Shown here piece after piece: positions 1 to 7,225 of a DNA stretch of 64,000 bases. Every line of letters starts with the position of its first letter. Position 1 is the stretch's first letter. The position numbers were made by a program, and so were the translations under genes. This DNA is from Victivallaceae bacterium. Its GTDB lineage: Bacteria > Verrucomicrobiota > Lentisphaeria > Victivallales > Victivallaceae. The stretch is taken from positions 1 through 64,000 of the forward strand of contig JAKSOF010000009.1 in assembly GCA_024405735.1 (NCBI GenBank), written 5' to 3'. The notes under the pieces were generated by a model. The model was not told the origin of the DNA and did no database searches. It was given only the letters and a program-made list of their open reading frames with translations.

Positions 1-212
1 TTATCAGCTCCGCCATCTCCCGAACATCCGTCCGGAAGCGTCGCGGTCGTATAATGTACCACAAATATGTATTTTTGCAAATATTTTTTTCATCTTTTTG
101 AGGCGAAACCTCCCGATTTCCCGGTCGGAAACAAAATTCATAGGGTTTTACCCTATGAAAAAATCATCTTGCGTAGCGCGGATTTTTTAAAGGGAGGAAG
201 AAAAAAACGACA
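1..212. other. Left-edge non-coding stretch
   Basis: No gene can be supported here. An ATG on the minus strand at 16-14 could open a gene that leaves the window, and a TTGCAA/TACATT pair with a 16-bp spacer lies behind it on that strand. Only five codons are visible, so this is not called as a CDS. The stretch also holds the terminator listed at 139-157. Confidence 0.4.
139..157 (-). terminator. Hairpin terminator after the FAD dehydrogenase operon
   Basis: A perfect 7-bp stem (CATAGGG/CCCTATG) with a 5-nt loop lies 56 bp beyond the stop codon of the COG2509 gene. On the minus strand it is followed by a short, interrupted T-run; on the plus strand by six A residues. It could end transcription of the 3.2-0.2 kb operon. 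Confidence 0.5.
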
Positions 213-1775
213 TCACGCTTGCATCATCGCCAATGCCGTGCGGATGCCGTCGCACGCCGCGGAAACGATGCCGCCTGCCGCACCGGCACCCTCGCCCGCC
301 GCATAAAGCCGGGGAAGCGTCGTCATTTGATCGTTGCCGCGTACCACGCGTACCGGAGAGGAAACCGCAACTTCAAGTCCGACAAGCGTGCCGCCGCGGA
401 TAAAGCCGGGGATCTTGCGGTCGAAGTCTTTCAGCGCGGACGCAAGCGCACGACCGAGAAAATCGCCGCAAAGCAGATCGATCCTGCCGGAAACGATGCC
501 GGTTTCGACGCCGCAGTCGCGATGGGAAAGCCCCTCTTTGCGCGCAAGAAAACTTGCGGCATCCTGCGCGGGAAAAGTGTAATCGCGACCGCCCGAAGCG
601 AAAACGGCGGCTTCCTGACGGTCGATCCAGGAAAAAGCGTCGTCGATGGAACCGATCTTTTCCGGCAGAATGGTGGCGATGAGGCAACTGTTGGCGAATT
701 TCCCGTTGCGCGCATAATCGCTGACGCCGTTGGTGGCGCTGTGTCCGCGCCACGCGGAAGCGTTGACGATGTTGCCGCCGGGACACATACAGAAACTGCT
801 CACCTGGGCGCGATTTCCGCCGGGGCGGTCGACGAGGTGATATTCCGCCGCGCCGAGTGCCTCCGGACGGCTGCCGTGATACTGGCGGCGGTCGATAAGT
901 TCCTGAAAGTGCGCGATCCGGCATCCGGTCTGAAAAGGTTTCAGCTCACACGCGGCGACGCGGCGGAGATTTTGCAGCAACTCTCTGCCGCCGAGCCCGG
1001 CGGCAAAAAGCACTTGCGGCGCTTCGATGATTTCCCCGGATGCAAGTTTGACGCCGGCACATTTCCCGTCGCGGACGAGAAAATCCGCGACATTCGCCCC
1101 GAAACGGAAAACCCCGCCGAGCGATTCGATTTTTTTACGCAAAGCGATCCCGATATGATAGAGCCGGTCCGACCCGACGTGCGGGCGGGCGCGGTAAAGC
1201 AATTCCGGCGCGGCACCCGATTCCACCAAAGTCCGGATAACGAAGCGGCCGTAAGGATCGCGGGTACCGGTATAAAGTTTGCCGTCGGAAAAGGCTCCGG
1301 CCCCCCCCTCGCCGATGAGGAGATTGCTGTCCGGGTCAAGTTCACGCGATGCAAGAAATTTTTTCCGGTCGGAAGCGCGGCGCTCCATGTCAAATCCGCG
1401 ATCGAGAACAAGCGGGGCCGCCCCCGCGCGGGCAAGCACAAGCGCGGCAAAAATCCCGGCGGGACCGGTGCCGATCACGACGGGATGCCGACAGGAATGC
1501 GTTTCAAGCGGCAGATCCACCGTGCGGTCAAAGAGCGACAGCGCATCGGAGGCATCCGGCAAGGGCAATTCACGCGGCGAAGAAACGACGATCTTGTAGA
1601 CGAATTGAAGTCCCTTGCGGCTGTCGACACTGCGATTCAAAATACGGTAGTGCGAAATCTCATCGGGAGAAATCCGCAGTTGACGGGCGATCCGCTCTTT
1701 TAAATGAAAATCGATGTCGCGGGAAGCACCGCAGACATCGACGGAAAAGTGATCGAAAAGATATTCCACGACCAA
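213..1775 (-). CDS. COG2509-type FAD-dependent dehydrogenase
   Basis: Predicted flavoprotein of 520 aa resembling the 'uncharacterised FAD-dependent dehydrogenase' family (COG2509/HI0933-like). After an N-terminal domain of about 95 residues a Rossmann dinucleotide-binding motif appears (VIGTGPAGIFAALVLARAG), followed by an ARG/acidic segment and GEGGAGAFSDGKL, typical of the family. A second glycine-rich FAD contact lies near the C-terminus (YAAGEGAGAAGGIVSAA). The physiological substrate is not known for the family. It is the last gene of an operon, starting 9 bp after the 50-aa lipoprotein. The start used is TTG with no clear Shine-Dalgarno sequence, so translation may be coupled to the upstream gene; a GTG two codons in is the alternative. 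Confidence 0.88.
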   Translation of the reverse strand: MVVEYLFDHFSVDVCGASRDIDFHLKERIARQLRISPDEISHYRILNRSVDSRKGLQFVYKIVVSSPRELPLPDASDALSLFDRTVDLPLETHSCRHPVVIGTGPAGIFAALVLARAGAAPLVLDRGFDMERRASDRKKFLASRELDPDSNLLIGEGGAGAFSDGKLYTGTRDPYGRFVIRTLVESGAAPELLYRARPHVGSDRLYHIGIALRKKIESLGGVFRFGANVADFLVRDGKCAGVKLASGEIIEAPQVLFAAGLGGRELLQNLRRVAACELKPFQTGCRIAHFQELIDRRQYHGSRPEALGAAEYHLVDRPGGNRAQVSSFCMCPGGNIVNASAWRGHSATNGVSDYARNGKFANSCLIATILPEKIGSIDDAFSWIDRQEAAVFASGGRDYTFPAQDAASFLARKEGLSHRDCGVETGIVSGRIDLLCGDFLGRALASALKDFDRKIPGFIRGGTLVGLEVAVSSPVRVVRGNDQMTTLPRLYAAGEGAGAAGGIVSAACDGIRTALAMMQA

Positions 1776-1784
1776 AAAGACAAA

Positions 1785-1937
1785 TCAGTTTTGCAGATCG
1801 CCGTAAGGACGGTAACTCCACGGACTCGGAGAATTCTGCGGAATGGGGCTGTAGCCGGCGCGCTCAATATCCGTACAGCCGCCGACGCCGAACGCCGCCA
1901 GGCACACGACTGCCAAAACAACCGTGAAACGGATCAT
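1785..1937 (-). CDS. 50-aa predicted lipoprotein
   Basis: Small ORF of 50 codons reading MIRFTVVLAV..., with a hydrophobic signal segment (residues 4-18) ending in a lipobox-like VGGC, so Cys21 would be lipidated. The mature part is only about 30 residues, rich in Pro, Ser and Tyr (PIPQNSPSPW). It sits in a same-strand gap between the 28-aa membrane protein (ends 10 bp upstream) and the FAD dehydrogenase (starts 9 bp downstream). Only a weak Shine-Dalgarno-like AAGAG precedes it. The function is unknown; position and lipobox support a real small envelope protein. Confidence 0.65.
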   Translation of the reverse strand: MIRFTVVLAVVCLAAFGVGGCTDIERAGYSPIPQNSPSPWSYRPYGDLQN

Positions 1938-1946
1938 ACCCGACTC

Positions 1947-2033
1947 TTAAAAGAAAAGCTGCATACTCTGCAGAACGACTGCGGCGATCAGCAGAACCAA
2001 CGCAACGAGACCGGAAATTTCCAACGCTTTCAT
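1947..2033 (-). CDS. 28-aa single-pass membrane microprotein
   Basis: A 28-codon ORF (starts MKALEISGL, ends MQLFF) that is almost entirely one hydrophobic helix (residues 7-22, LVALVLLIAAVVL). A purine-rich Shine-Dalgarno region (GGGAAAAAGGGAAACGGA) lies directly before its ATG. It starts 18 bp after the stop of the 395-aa coiled-coil membrane protein and ends 9 bp before the lipoprotein, so it fits neatly in the operon. It may be a regulatory or assembly subunit for its larger neighbour; that role is inference. Length is below common annotation cut-offs. Confidence 0.6.
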   Translation of the reverse strand: MKALEISGLVALVLLIAAVVLQSMQLFF

Positions 2034-2051
2034 TCCGTTTCCCTTTTTCCC

Positions 2052-3239
2052 TTAAAGGCTCACGTAGACGTAATCGCCTTTTTCGATCTCGTCCGATTCG
2101 GCGGGAATGTCGGCGGTGGAACATTTCGCCCCGACTTCGCCGAGTTTGATGCGGGAAACAAACTTCGCATCATCGCCGATGGCGCCGCGGGAAACGATCA
2201 TTTCCATACCGCGGGCAAGTTGCGGATTGACGGGAAGCGTCTTGCTGCCGAGTTTCTGCTCGACGGTAGTGGCGCTGCCGATGTCAATGGTAATATAACC
2301 GTAATCCTCATTGACGTCGATCACGCGGCCGACGACCGCACGGCGGGCATCAATGGAACCGTCCACCCACGGCATTTCCTCGGATTTGGCATCGGCAAGG
2401 CCGAGCGCACGTTTGTAGGAAGCGATCGCCTGATCGCGCTTGGAAACTTCCTGCTGCAAGCTCGCGACTTTGGCGGCGCTGTCGCTCAACGCGCTCTCTT
2501 TTTCGCGGATCGTGCCTTTGGCGGTATTCAGATCGCGCTCCAATTGACGTTTCTGGGCCTCAAGACCGCGCAACGCGGTATGAACTCCTTTGAAAACGCC
2601 GGGAACGTTTTCCTTGTTGAAATCGGAATGCACCAAGCGGGCGATATTGCCGAGCTCGCGTTCATAGGTGCGATTGCTTCCCGCCTGCTTGTTGATCGCT
2701 TCGACGAGCGGCGCAACGGCAGAAGTATCGCCTTTGCGGAGCGCGGCGACATCGAGCGAAGCGTCGAGCTGACTGTGCGCGACGCTGTTGAGTTTTTCAA
2801 AAACGCGGGTATGATTGCTCATCGCCTGATCGACGGCATTGAAAACCTTGTCCTTGCTGGCGATATAAGTTTCCAAACCGCACATTTCGGCATCCTCCGG
2901 GACATCGGTCGCACCGACGTTGTTGGCGATGCGCGAAAGCGTATCGGCGAAAACATCGCGTTCCGCAACGATCTCCTTGGCGCGGCGGGACAAGACTTTG
3001 AGCGCGCCCTCGACCTGATCCGCGGAATCGATGGAAAGCGCGGCGGCGGAAAGTTTTCCGGCGATCGGCTTGCCGCTTTTCTGATCAAGCGCTTTTGCGG
3101 TTTTGCCGACTTCGCTGACAAAAGCCGCCCATCCCTGCTGGGTCTTACCGTTTTTTTGCATCATAAAAAATGCAAAAACCGCACTGACGACCGCCAGAAC
3201 CGCAACCGCGATACTCACACCGACATGAAACTTTTTCAT
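2052..3239 (-). CDS. Membrane-anchored coiled-coil protein of unknown function
   Basis: 395 aa. One N-terminal transmembrane segment (about residues 6-26, VGVSIAVAVLAVVSAVFAFFM) is followed by a long, mostly helical region with a coiled coil around residues 230-280 (heptad-like REKESALSD..VASLQQEVSKRD). A C-terminal beta-rich domain (VGRVIDVNEDYGYITIDIGS ... RGMEMIVSRG ... KGDYVYVSL) resembles the small barrels at the end of other PVC envelope proteins. ATG 3239 was chosen over the GTG two codons earlier because GGGG lies 6-7 nt before it. First gene of a four-gene operon with its own promoter at 3294-3321. Function not recognised. Confidence 0.8.
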   Translation of the reverse strand: MKKFHVGVSIAVAVLAVVSAVFAFFMMQKNGKTQQGWAAFVSEVGKTAKALDQKSGKPIAGKLSAAALSIDSADQVEGALKVLSRRAKEIVAERDVFADTLSRIANNVGATDVPEDAEMCGLETYIASKDKVFNAVDQAMSNHTRVFEKLNSVAHSQLDASLDVAALRKGDTSAVAPLVEAINKQAGSNRTYERELGNIARLVHSDFNKENVPGVFKGVHTALRGLEAQKRQLERDLNTAKGTIREKESALSDSAAKVASLQQEVSKRDQAIASYKRALGLADAKSEEMPWVDGSIDARRAVVGRVIDVNEDYGYITIDIGSATTVEQKLGSKTLPVNPQLARGMEMIVSRGAIGDDAKFVSRIKLGEVGAKCSTADIPAESDEIEKGDYVYVSL

Positions 3240-3293
3240 AGTCACCCCGTTTTATTTCAAAAGATTTTGAATTGTCAATATGTACCTTTATAA

Positions 3294-3321
3294 ACTATAA
3301 TGCAAAAAGTCCACTTGTCAA
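3294..3321 (-). promoter_or_regulatory. Sigma70-type promoter for the 395-aa protein operon
   Basis: On the minus strand TTGACA (3321-3316) is separated by 16 bp from TATAGT (3299-3294). It lies 55 bp upstream of ATG 3239. A second TTGACA sits nearer the gene but without a good -10. Confidence 0.65.
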
Positions 3322-3386
3322 CTTGTTTCGCAAAAAAAACTGAAAAAAAGCGATTTTTTTGCATTTATTCTCTCTGTCACGCCGGA

Positions 3387-3851
3387 TCACCACGCTCCGC
3401 GCGTCTGGCGCATCGCTTCATATAAAACGATCGAAGCGGCATTGGCGAGGTTGAGACTGCGGGAAAACCTGCCGGGCATCGGGATCAGCGCAAGCCGGTC
3501 GCGATACCGCTGATAAAATTCCGGAGGAAGCCCCGCAGATTCCCTGCCGAAAACAAGATAATCGCCGATCTCGTAGCGAATATCCCAAAAGGAAGTCTCA
3601 CCGTGCGTGGAAAAGAAAAACATCCGCCCGGGCTGATTGCGTTCGAGAAAATCCTCCCAGGTGTGGTAAAGTTGAAGATCAAGATGTTGCCAGTAATCCA
3701 TTCCGGCGCGTCTGACGTATTTGTCCTCCAGCGAAAAGCCGAGCGGTTCGATAAGATGAAGCGTACAGTCGGTCGAAACCGCCATACGCCCGATGGTTCC
3801 GGTATTCTGGGGGATCTCCGGCGCGACAAGTACAAGATTGAAGTGAGCCAT
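3387..3851 (-). CDS. trmL: tRNA (cytidine(34)-2'-O)-methyltransferase TrmL
   Basis: 154-aa SPOUT-class methyltransferase, full length for TrmL. It opens with the family's MAHFNLVLVAPEIPQNTGTI, where the PEIPQNTG loop is diagnostic. SAM-knot motifs are FGRESAGLPPEF and the C-terminal SLNLANAASIVLYEA. TrmL methylates the 2'-O of the wobble base in tRNA-Leu isoacceptors. AAAGGA precedes the ATG by 8 nt, and the gene starts 12 bp after the rRNA methyltransferase upstream. It is the last gene of the long operon descending from 15.3 kb. Confidence 0.95.
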   Translation of the reverse strand: MAHFNLVLVAPEIPQNTGTIGRMAVSTDCTLHLIEPLGFSLEDKYVRRAGMDYWQHLDLQLYHTWEDFLERNQPGRMFFFSTHGETSFWDIRYEIGDYLVFGRESAGLPPEFYQRYRDRLALIPMPGRFSRSLNLANAASIVLYEAMRQTRGAW

Positions 3852-3863
3852 AAAAAAATTCCT

Positions 3864-5180
3864 TTACGCTTTGCGGCGCATTCTCGATGCAAACATCCAG
3901 TCGCAGTCAAAGTTTTCTCCGGCAACGGTCATCATACCGGGAAGCATTTCGCCCGTAAGGGGATGGGCGAAAGATTCCAGTTCAAACTCCGGATGTCGAA
4001 GCAAAAAACGGGCGATCTGACCGTCGTTTTCGGCGTGAAAGAGCGAACAGGTCGAGTAAACGAGCACGCCGCCCGGCTTGACCGCGGCGGCAAAACGCTC
4101 CAGAATTTCGCTCTGCCGCGCGGCATAACGACCGATGTCATCGGCGGCAAGTTGCCATTGACACCCCGTATTGCGGCGCCACACACCCGAACCACTGCAG
4201 GGAGCGTCGATCAAAACGCCGTCAAAAGGATGACGGCCTTTCCACGCGCCGCCGGGGTGGACTTTGGTGAAAATATTGGAATATCCGGAGCGACGCGCGC
4301 GCAGTTTCAAAGCGTCGAGTGCATTCTGCCGGATGTCGGATGCCTGAATGGTGCCGCGATTTTGCATCATCTCGGCGAGCAAAAGCGTTTTGCCGCCCGC
4401 TCCGGCGCAGACGTCGAACCATCTTTCGCCCGGCTTCGCGGCGGCAACACGGCCGATCGCCTGACTGGCGAGATCCTGAACTTCAAAATCGCCGCGGCGG
4501 AAACTTTCCAGCGTGAACAAATTGCTTTTAGATGGCATCGCCCGCAACGCCGTCGGCAGAAAATCGCTTTCCTCAAAAGGGATCTCCGCCTCGCGCAACG
4601 CGGCGAGAACTTTATCGCGGCGCGCTTCGCGCAACCGCAACCACATCGGCGGGCGGCGCATCAATGTTTCCAGCACTTTTTCACGCGGCAATCGCTCATT
4701 CATCGCTTCCAATGCGAAACCGGGAACGAGGTCATTCAGCGAAAACGCGATTTCCCGTCCGATCCTGGCGGCGAAAATCCCGGCGCGCTCAAGCGGCGTG
4801 GCGCCGACGCGAAATTCGCCGATCTCAAGTTCGCGGCAAAGCGCGCGGCAACACTCGATTTCTTCTGCGGCGATGAAAAGCGCACCGCAAGCAAGCGTCA
4901 TCATTTCGCGGCGGGAAAACAAATTTTCGCCTCGTTCGACACCGGAAAGAAGATTTTCGTCAGGCAGTCGGCGCAACCATCCCCAGTAGCGGCAGACCGC
5001 GTAAACCGCCGAAGCGATCAGACGGCGGTCGCGCGAACCGCACCGACGGTTGGCGCGGAAAAAATCGTTGAGCAGACGATCCGGCGGCAATTTCCTGCCG
5101 AAAAGCCCCGTCAGCACCTGACGGAGCGCCGCGTCGAGCGAAAGCAGCTGTGCATGAAATTTACCGATCGCAAGTTCCAC
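3864..5180 (-). CDS. rRNA cytosine-C5 methyltransferase, RsmB/NOL1-NOP2-Sun family
   Basis: 438 aa. An N-terminal NusB-like helical region (about residues 1-135) precedes a Rossmann SAM methyltransferase domain with a SAM motif (WFDVCAGAGGKTLLLAEMM), the catalytic-cysteine loop DAPCSGSG and the second conserved cysteine in YSTCSLF. This is the layout of RsmB, which modifies C967 of 16S rRNA. The start is GTG 5180, with AAGGGG 7 nt before it, inside the end of the helicase gene (stop 4 bp upstream). A second protein of this family lies at 56.3-57.5 kb, so which one is the true RsmB cannot be told here. Confidence 0.9.
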   Translation of the reverse strand: MELAIGKFHAQLLSLDAALRQVLTGLFGRKLPPDRLLNDFFRANRRCGSRDRRLIASAVYAVCRYWGWLRRLPDENLLSGVERGENLFSRREMMTLACGALFIAAEEIECCRALCRELEIGEFRVGATPLERAGIFAARIGREIAFSLNDLVPGFALEAMNERLPREKVLETLMRRPPMWLRLREARRDKVLAALREAEIPFEESDFLPTALRAMPSKSNLFTLESFRRGDFEVQDLASQAIGRVAAAKPGERWFDVCAGAGGKTLLLAEMMQNRGTIQASDIRQNALDALKLRARRSGYSNIFTKVHPGGAWKGRHPFDGVLIDAPCSGSGVWRRNTGCQWQLAADDIGRYAARQSEILERFAAAVKPGGVLVYSTCSLFHAENDGQIARFLLRHPEFELESFAHPLTGEMLPGMMTVAGENFDCDWMFASRMRRKA

Positions 5181-5184
5181 CGGA

Positions 5185-7224
5185 TCACCCCTTTTTGTCT
5201 TTCATCAGCGATTCGTAGATTTTGGCGAAAGCGGCACGCAGATCTTCCTCGCTCGCTTTTTCGATCAACTCGTCGCTTTCCTTGCGCTCGGCGGTGTTGC
5301 CGAGCAACGCGAGAAAGGGCGACGGACGCGACGGGCGCGTGACGCCGCGGCTCATCCGGCGCGCGGTACGCAACAAATACAATTCCTTTTTCGCCCGTGT
5401 GATCGCGACGTAAAAAAGCCGTCTTTCCTCGTCGACAGAACCTTCCTCGACCGCGCGGTCGTGCGGAAAAAGTCCCGTTTCCATCGCGACGACGAAAACG
5501 ACCGGAAATTCCAATCCCTTGGCGGCGTGGACCGTCGAAAACGTAACGGCGTCCCCGCCCTCCTCCGAATCGCGGTCTTTTTCCTCCAGAAGCAGACAGC
5601 TGTCAAGGTAATCGGCAAGCGAAAGTCGCTCCGTCTGCCGCGTTTCGTACTGGGCGATCGCGGAAATGAATTCATCGACGTTTTCGCGGCGTTTGCGCGC
5701 GTCGTCAATATCTTTGTAAACGCGCTGAAGCCCGTCGATATAGCCGGCGTTTTCGAGATATTCCGCGCTTTTGGCGGCGAGATTGCCGGGGGCGGCAAAA
5801 CTTGCCGCCGCCTGCCGGATCGCCGAAGCGAGCGCCGAAGCGCCGCTTTGCGCCGCCTTGGAAAGTTTGCCGAGAAACGCCGCATCGGAGAATGCGCTCA
5901 ACATCGGCTTATGCTCGACGCCGCGACGAGTTTTCAGCAGTTCGACGACCTTGCCGCCAAGTCCGCGCGGCGGCGTCGACAGAATGCGCAATAAACTCTG
6001 GTCGTCGTTGGGATTGACGACGAGCCGCAAATAGGCGATCGCGTCCTTGATCTCCTGACGCTGAAAGAAAGGCTGGCCGCCGAACATCCGGTAGGGAATG
6101 TTTTCCGCGCGGAAAGTCTGCTCCAGTTGTCGCGAAAGCAAATTGGAGCGGTATAGCACCGCGAAATCGTTGTAGTGCGGCATTTCGCTTTGCGAACGGA
6201 TCTGCCGGATCATTTCGCAGATGAATTTCGCTTCCTCTTCGGCATTTTCCAGTTGGACGATACGCGGCAAACTCCCCTCGCCGAGCGCGCTCCAAAGCTG
6301 TTTGCGGTGCCGCCGCCCGGAGCCGGAAGCAATTGCCATATTGGCGGCGTTGAGGATCGCCGTACAGGAACGGTAATTCTGCTCCAGTTTGATCACCTTC
6401 GCCCCGGGAAAATCTTCGGGGAAGTCGAGAATGTTGCCGACATCGGCGCCGCGCCAGCTGTAAATGCTCTGGTCGTCATCGCCGACAACGCAGAGATTGG
6501 GATGCTCGCCGCCGAGCATTTTCAAAATGGTGTACTGCGCGAAATTGGTGTCCTGATATTCGTCGACGAGAAGATAACGGTAATGCTCGCGGCACGCTTG
6601 CAACACTTCGGGAAATTCGGAAAAGATCCGCCAGACGAGCAACAGCATATCGTCGAAGTCGATCTGATTCTGCTCCTCCAGGATCGACTGGTATTCCTCG
6701 TAGATCTGCGCCGCCGTCGAATCGAAAGGCGTTTCCGCCTGACGGCGCGCATCGCGCGGCAGGACGAGCTGATTTTTCCACCTGCCGATGCGGCTGAAAG
6801 CCTCGTTCGACGGGAAGCCTTCGTAATTACAGCCGAGCCTGCCGCACGCCTGCTTGAAAATCCCCTGCTGGTCGCTTTCATCGGCGATCGTGTACCCGGG
6901 AAGATAACCGAGTTTGCCGATCTCGCGGCGCAAAATTTTGCCGCAGAAACTGTGAAACGTGCCGAGCGTCACCTCTTTTGCGGTCTCCTCGCCGACAAGT
7001 CCGGCGAGCCGTTCGCGCATTTCGCGCGCCGCTTTGTTGGTAAAGGTCATCCCGAGGATCATCGACCCCGGAATGCCGCTCGCAAGCATATACGCGATAC
7101 GGTAGGTGATCACGCGCGTCTTGCCCGTGCCCGCGCCCGCGAGCACCAGTACGGCGCCGTTGATGGTGGATGCCGCTTCGCCCTGCTGGGGGTTGAGTGC
7201 GGCAAGGATTTCCTGCTGTGTCAT
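5185..7224 (-). CDS. uvrD: UvrD/PcrA-like superfamily 1 DNA helicase
   Basis: 679 aa from ATG 7224, the start that follows the polymerase stop by 1 bp; earlier in-frame starts would lie inside the polymerase gene. SF1A motifs are visible: Walker A LAGAGTGKTRVIT (about 28-40), motif Ia TFTNKAAREMRERL, DEYQD (Walker B), GDDDQSIYSWRGA, EQNYRS, and in the second RecA fold TVHAAKGLEFPVVF and VAITRAKKELYL. UvrD/PcrA unwinds DNA 3'-5' in nucleotide-excision and mismatch repair. The protein ends soon after the last motifs, without the long C-terminal tail of PcrA. Tight coupling to a family-B polymerase suggests joint action in repair synthesis (inference). Confidence 0.93.
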   Translation of the reverse strand: MTQQEILAALNPQQGEAASTINGAVLVLAGAGTGKTRVITYRIAYMLASGIPGSMILGMTFTNKAAREMRERLAGLVGEETAKEVTLGTFHSFCGKILRREIGKLGYLPGYTIADESDQQGIFKQACGRLGCNYEGFPSNEAFSRIGRWKNQLVLPRDARRQAETPFDSTAAQIYEEYQSILEEQNQIDFDDMLLLVWRIFSEFPEVLQACREHYRYLLVDEYQDTNFAQYTILKMLGGEHPNLCVVGDDDQSIYSWRGADVGNILDFPEDFPGAKVIKLEQNYRSCTAILNAANMAIASGSGRRHRKQLWSALGEGSLPRIVQLENAEEEAKFICEMIRQIRSQSEMPHYNDFAVLYRSNLLSRQLEQTFRAENIPYRMFGGQPFFQRQEIKDAIAYLRLVVNPNDDQSLLRILSTPPRGLGGKVVELLKTRRGVEHKPMLSAFSDAAFLGKLSKAAQSGASALASAIRQAAASFAAPGNLAAKSAEYLENAGYIDGLQRVYKDIDDARKRRENVDEFISAIAQYETRQTERLSLADYLDSCLLLEEKDRDSEEGGDAVTFSTVHAAKGLEFPVVFVVAMETGLFPHDRAVEEGSVDEERRLFYVAITRAKKELYLLRTARRMSRGVTRPSRPSPFLALLGNTAERKESDELIEKASEEDLRAAFAKIYESLMKDKKG

Positions 7225-7225
7225 A

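Noticed and set aside
219-1703. 494-codon open frame opposite the FAD dehydrogenase
   Set aside because: Antisense shadow of a GC-rich gene. The opposite frame carries a clear FAD-binding protein; this one shows no domain and no ribosome site.
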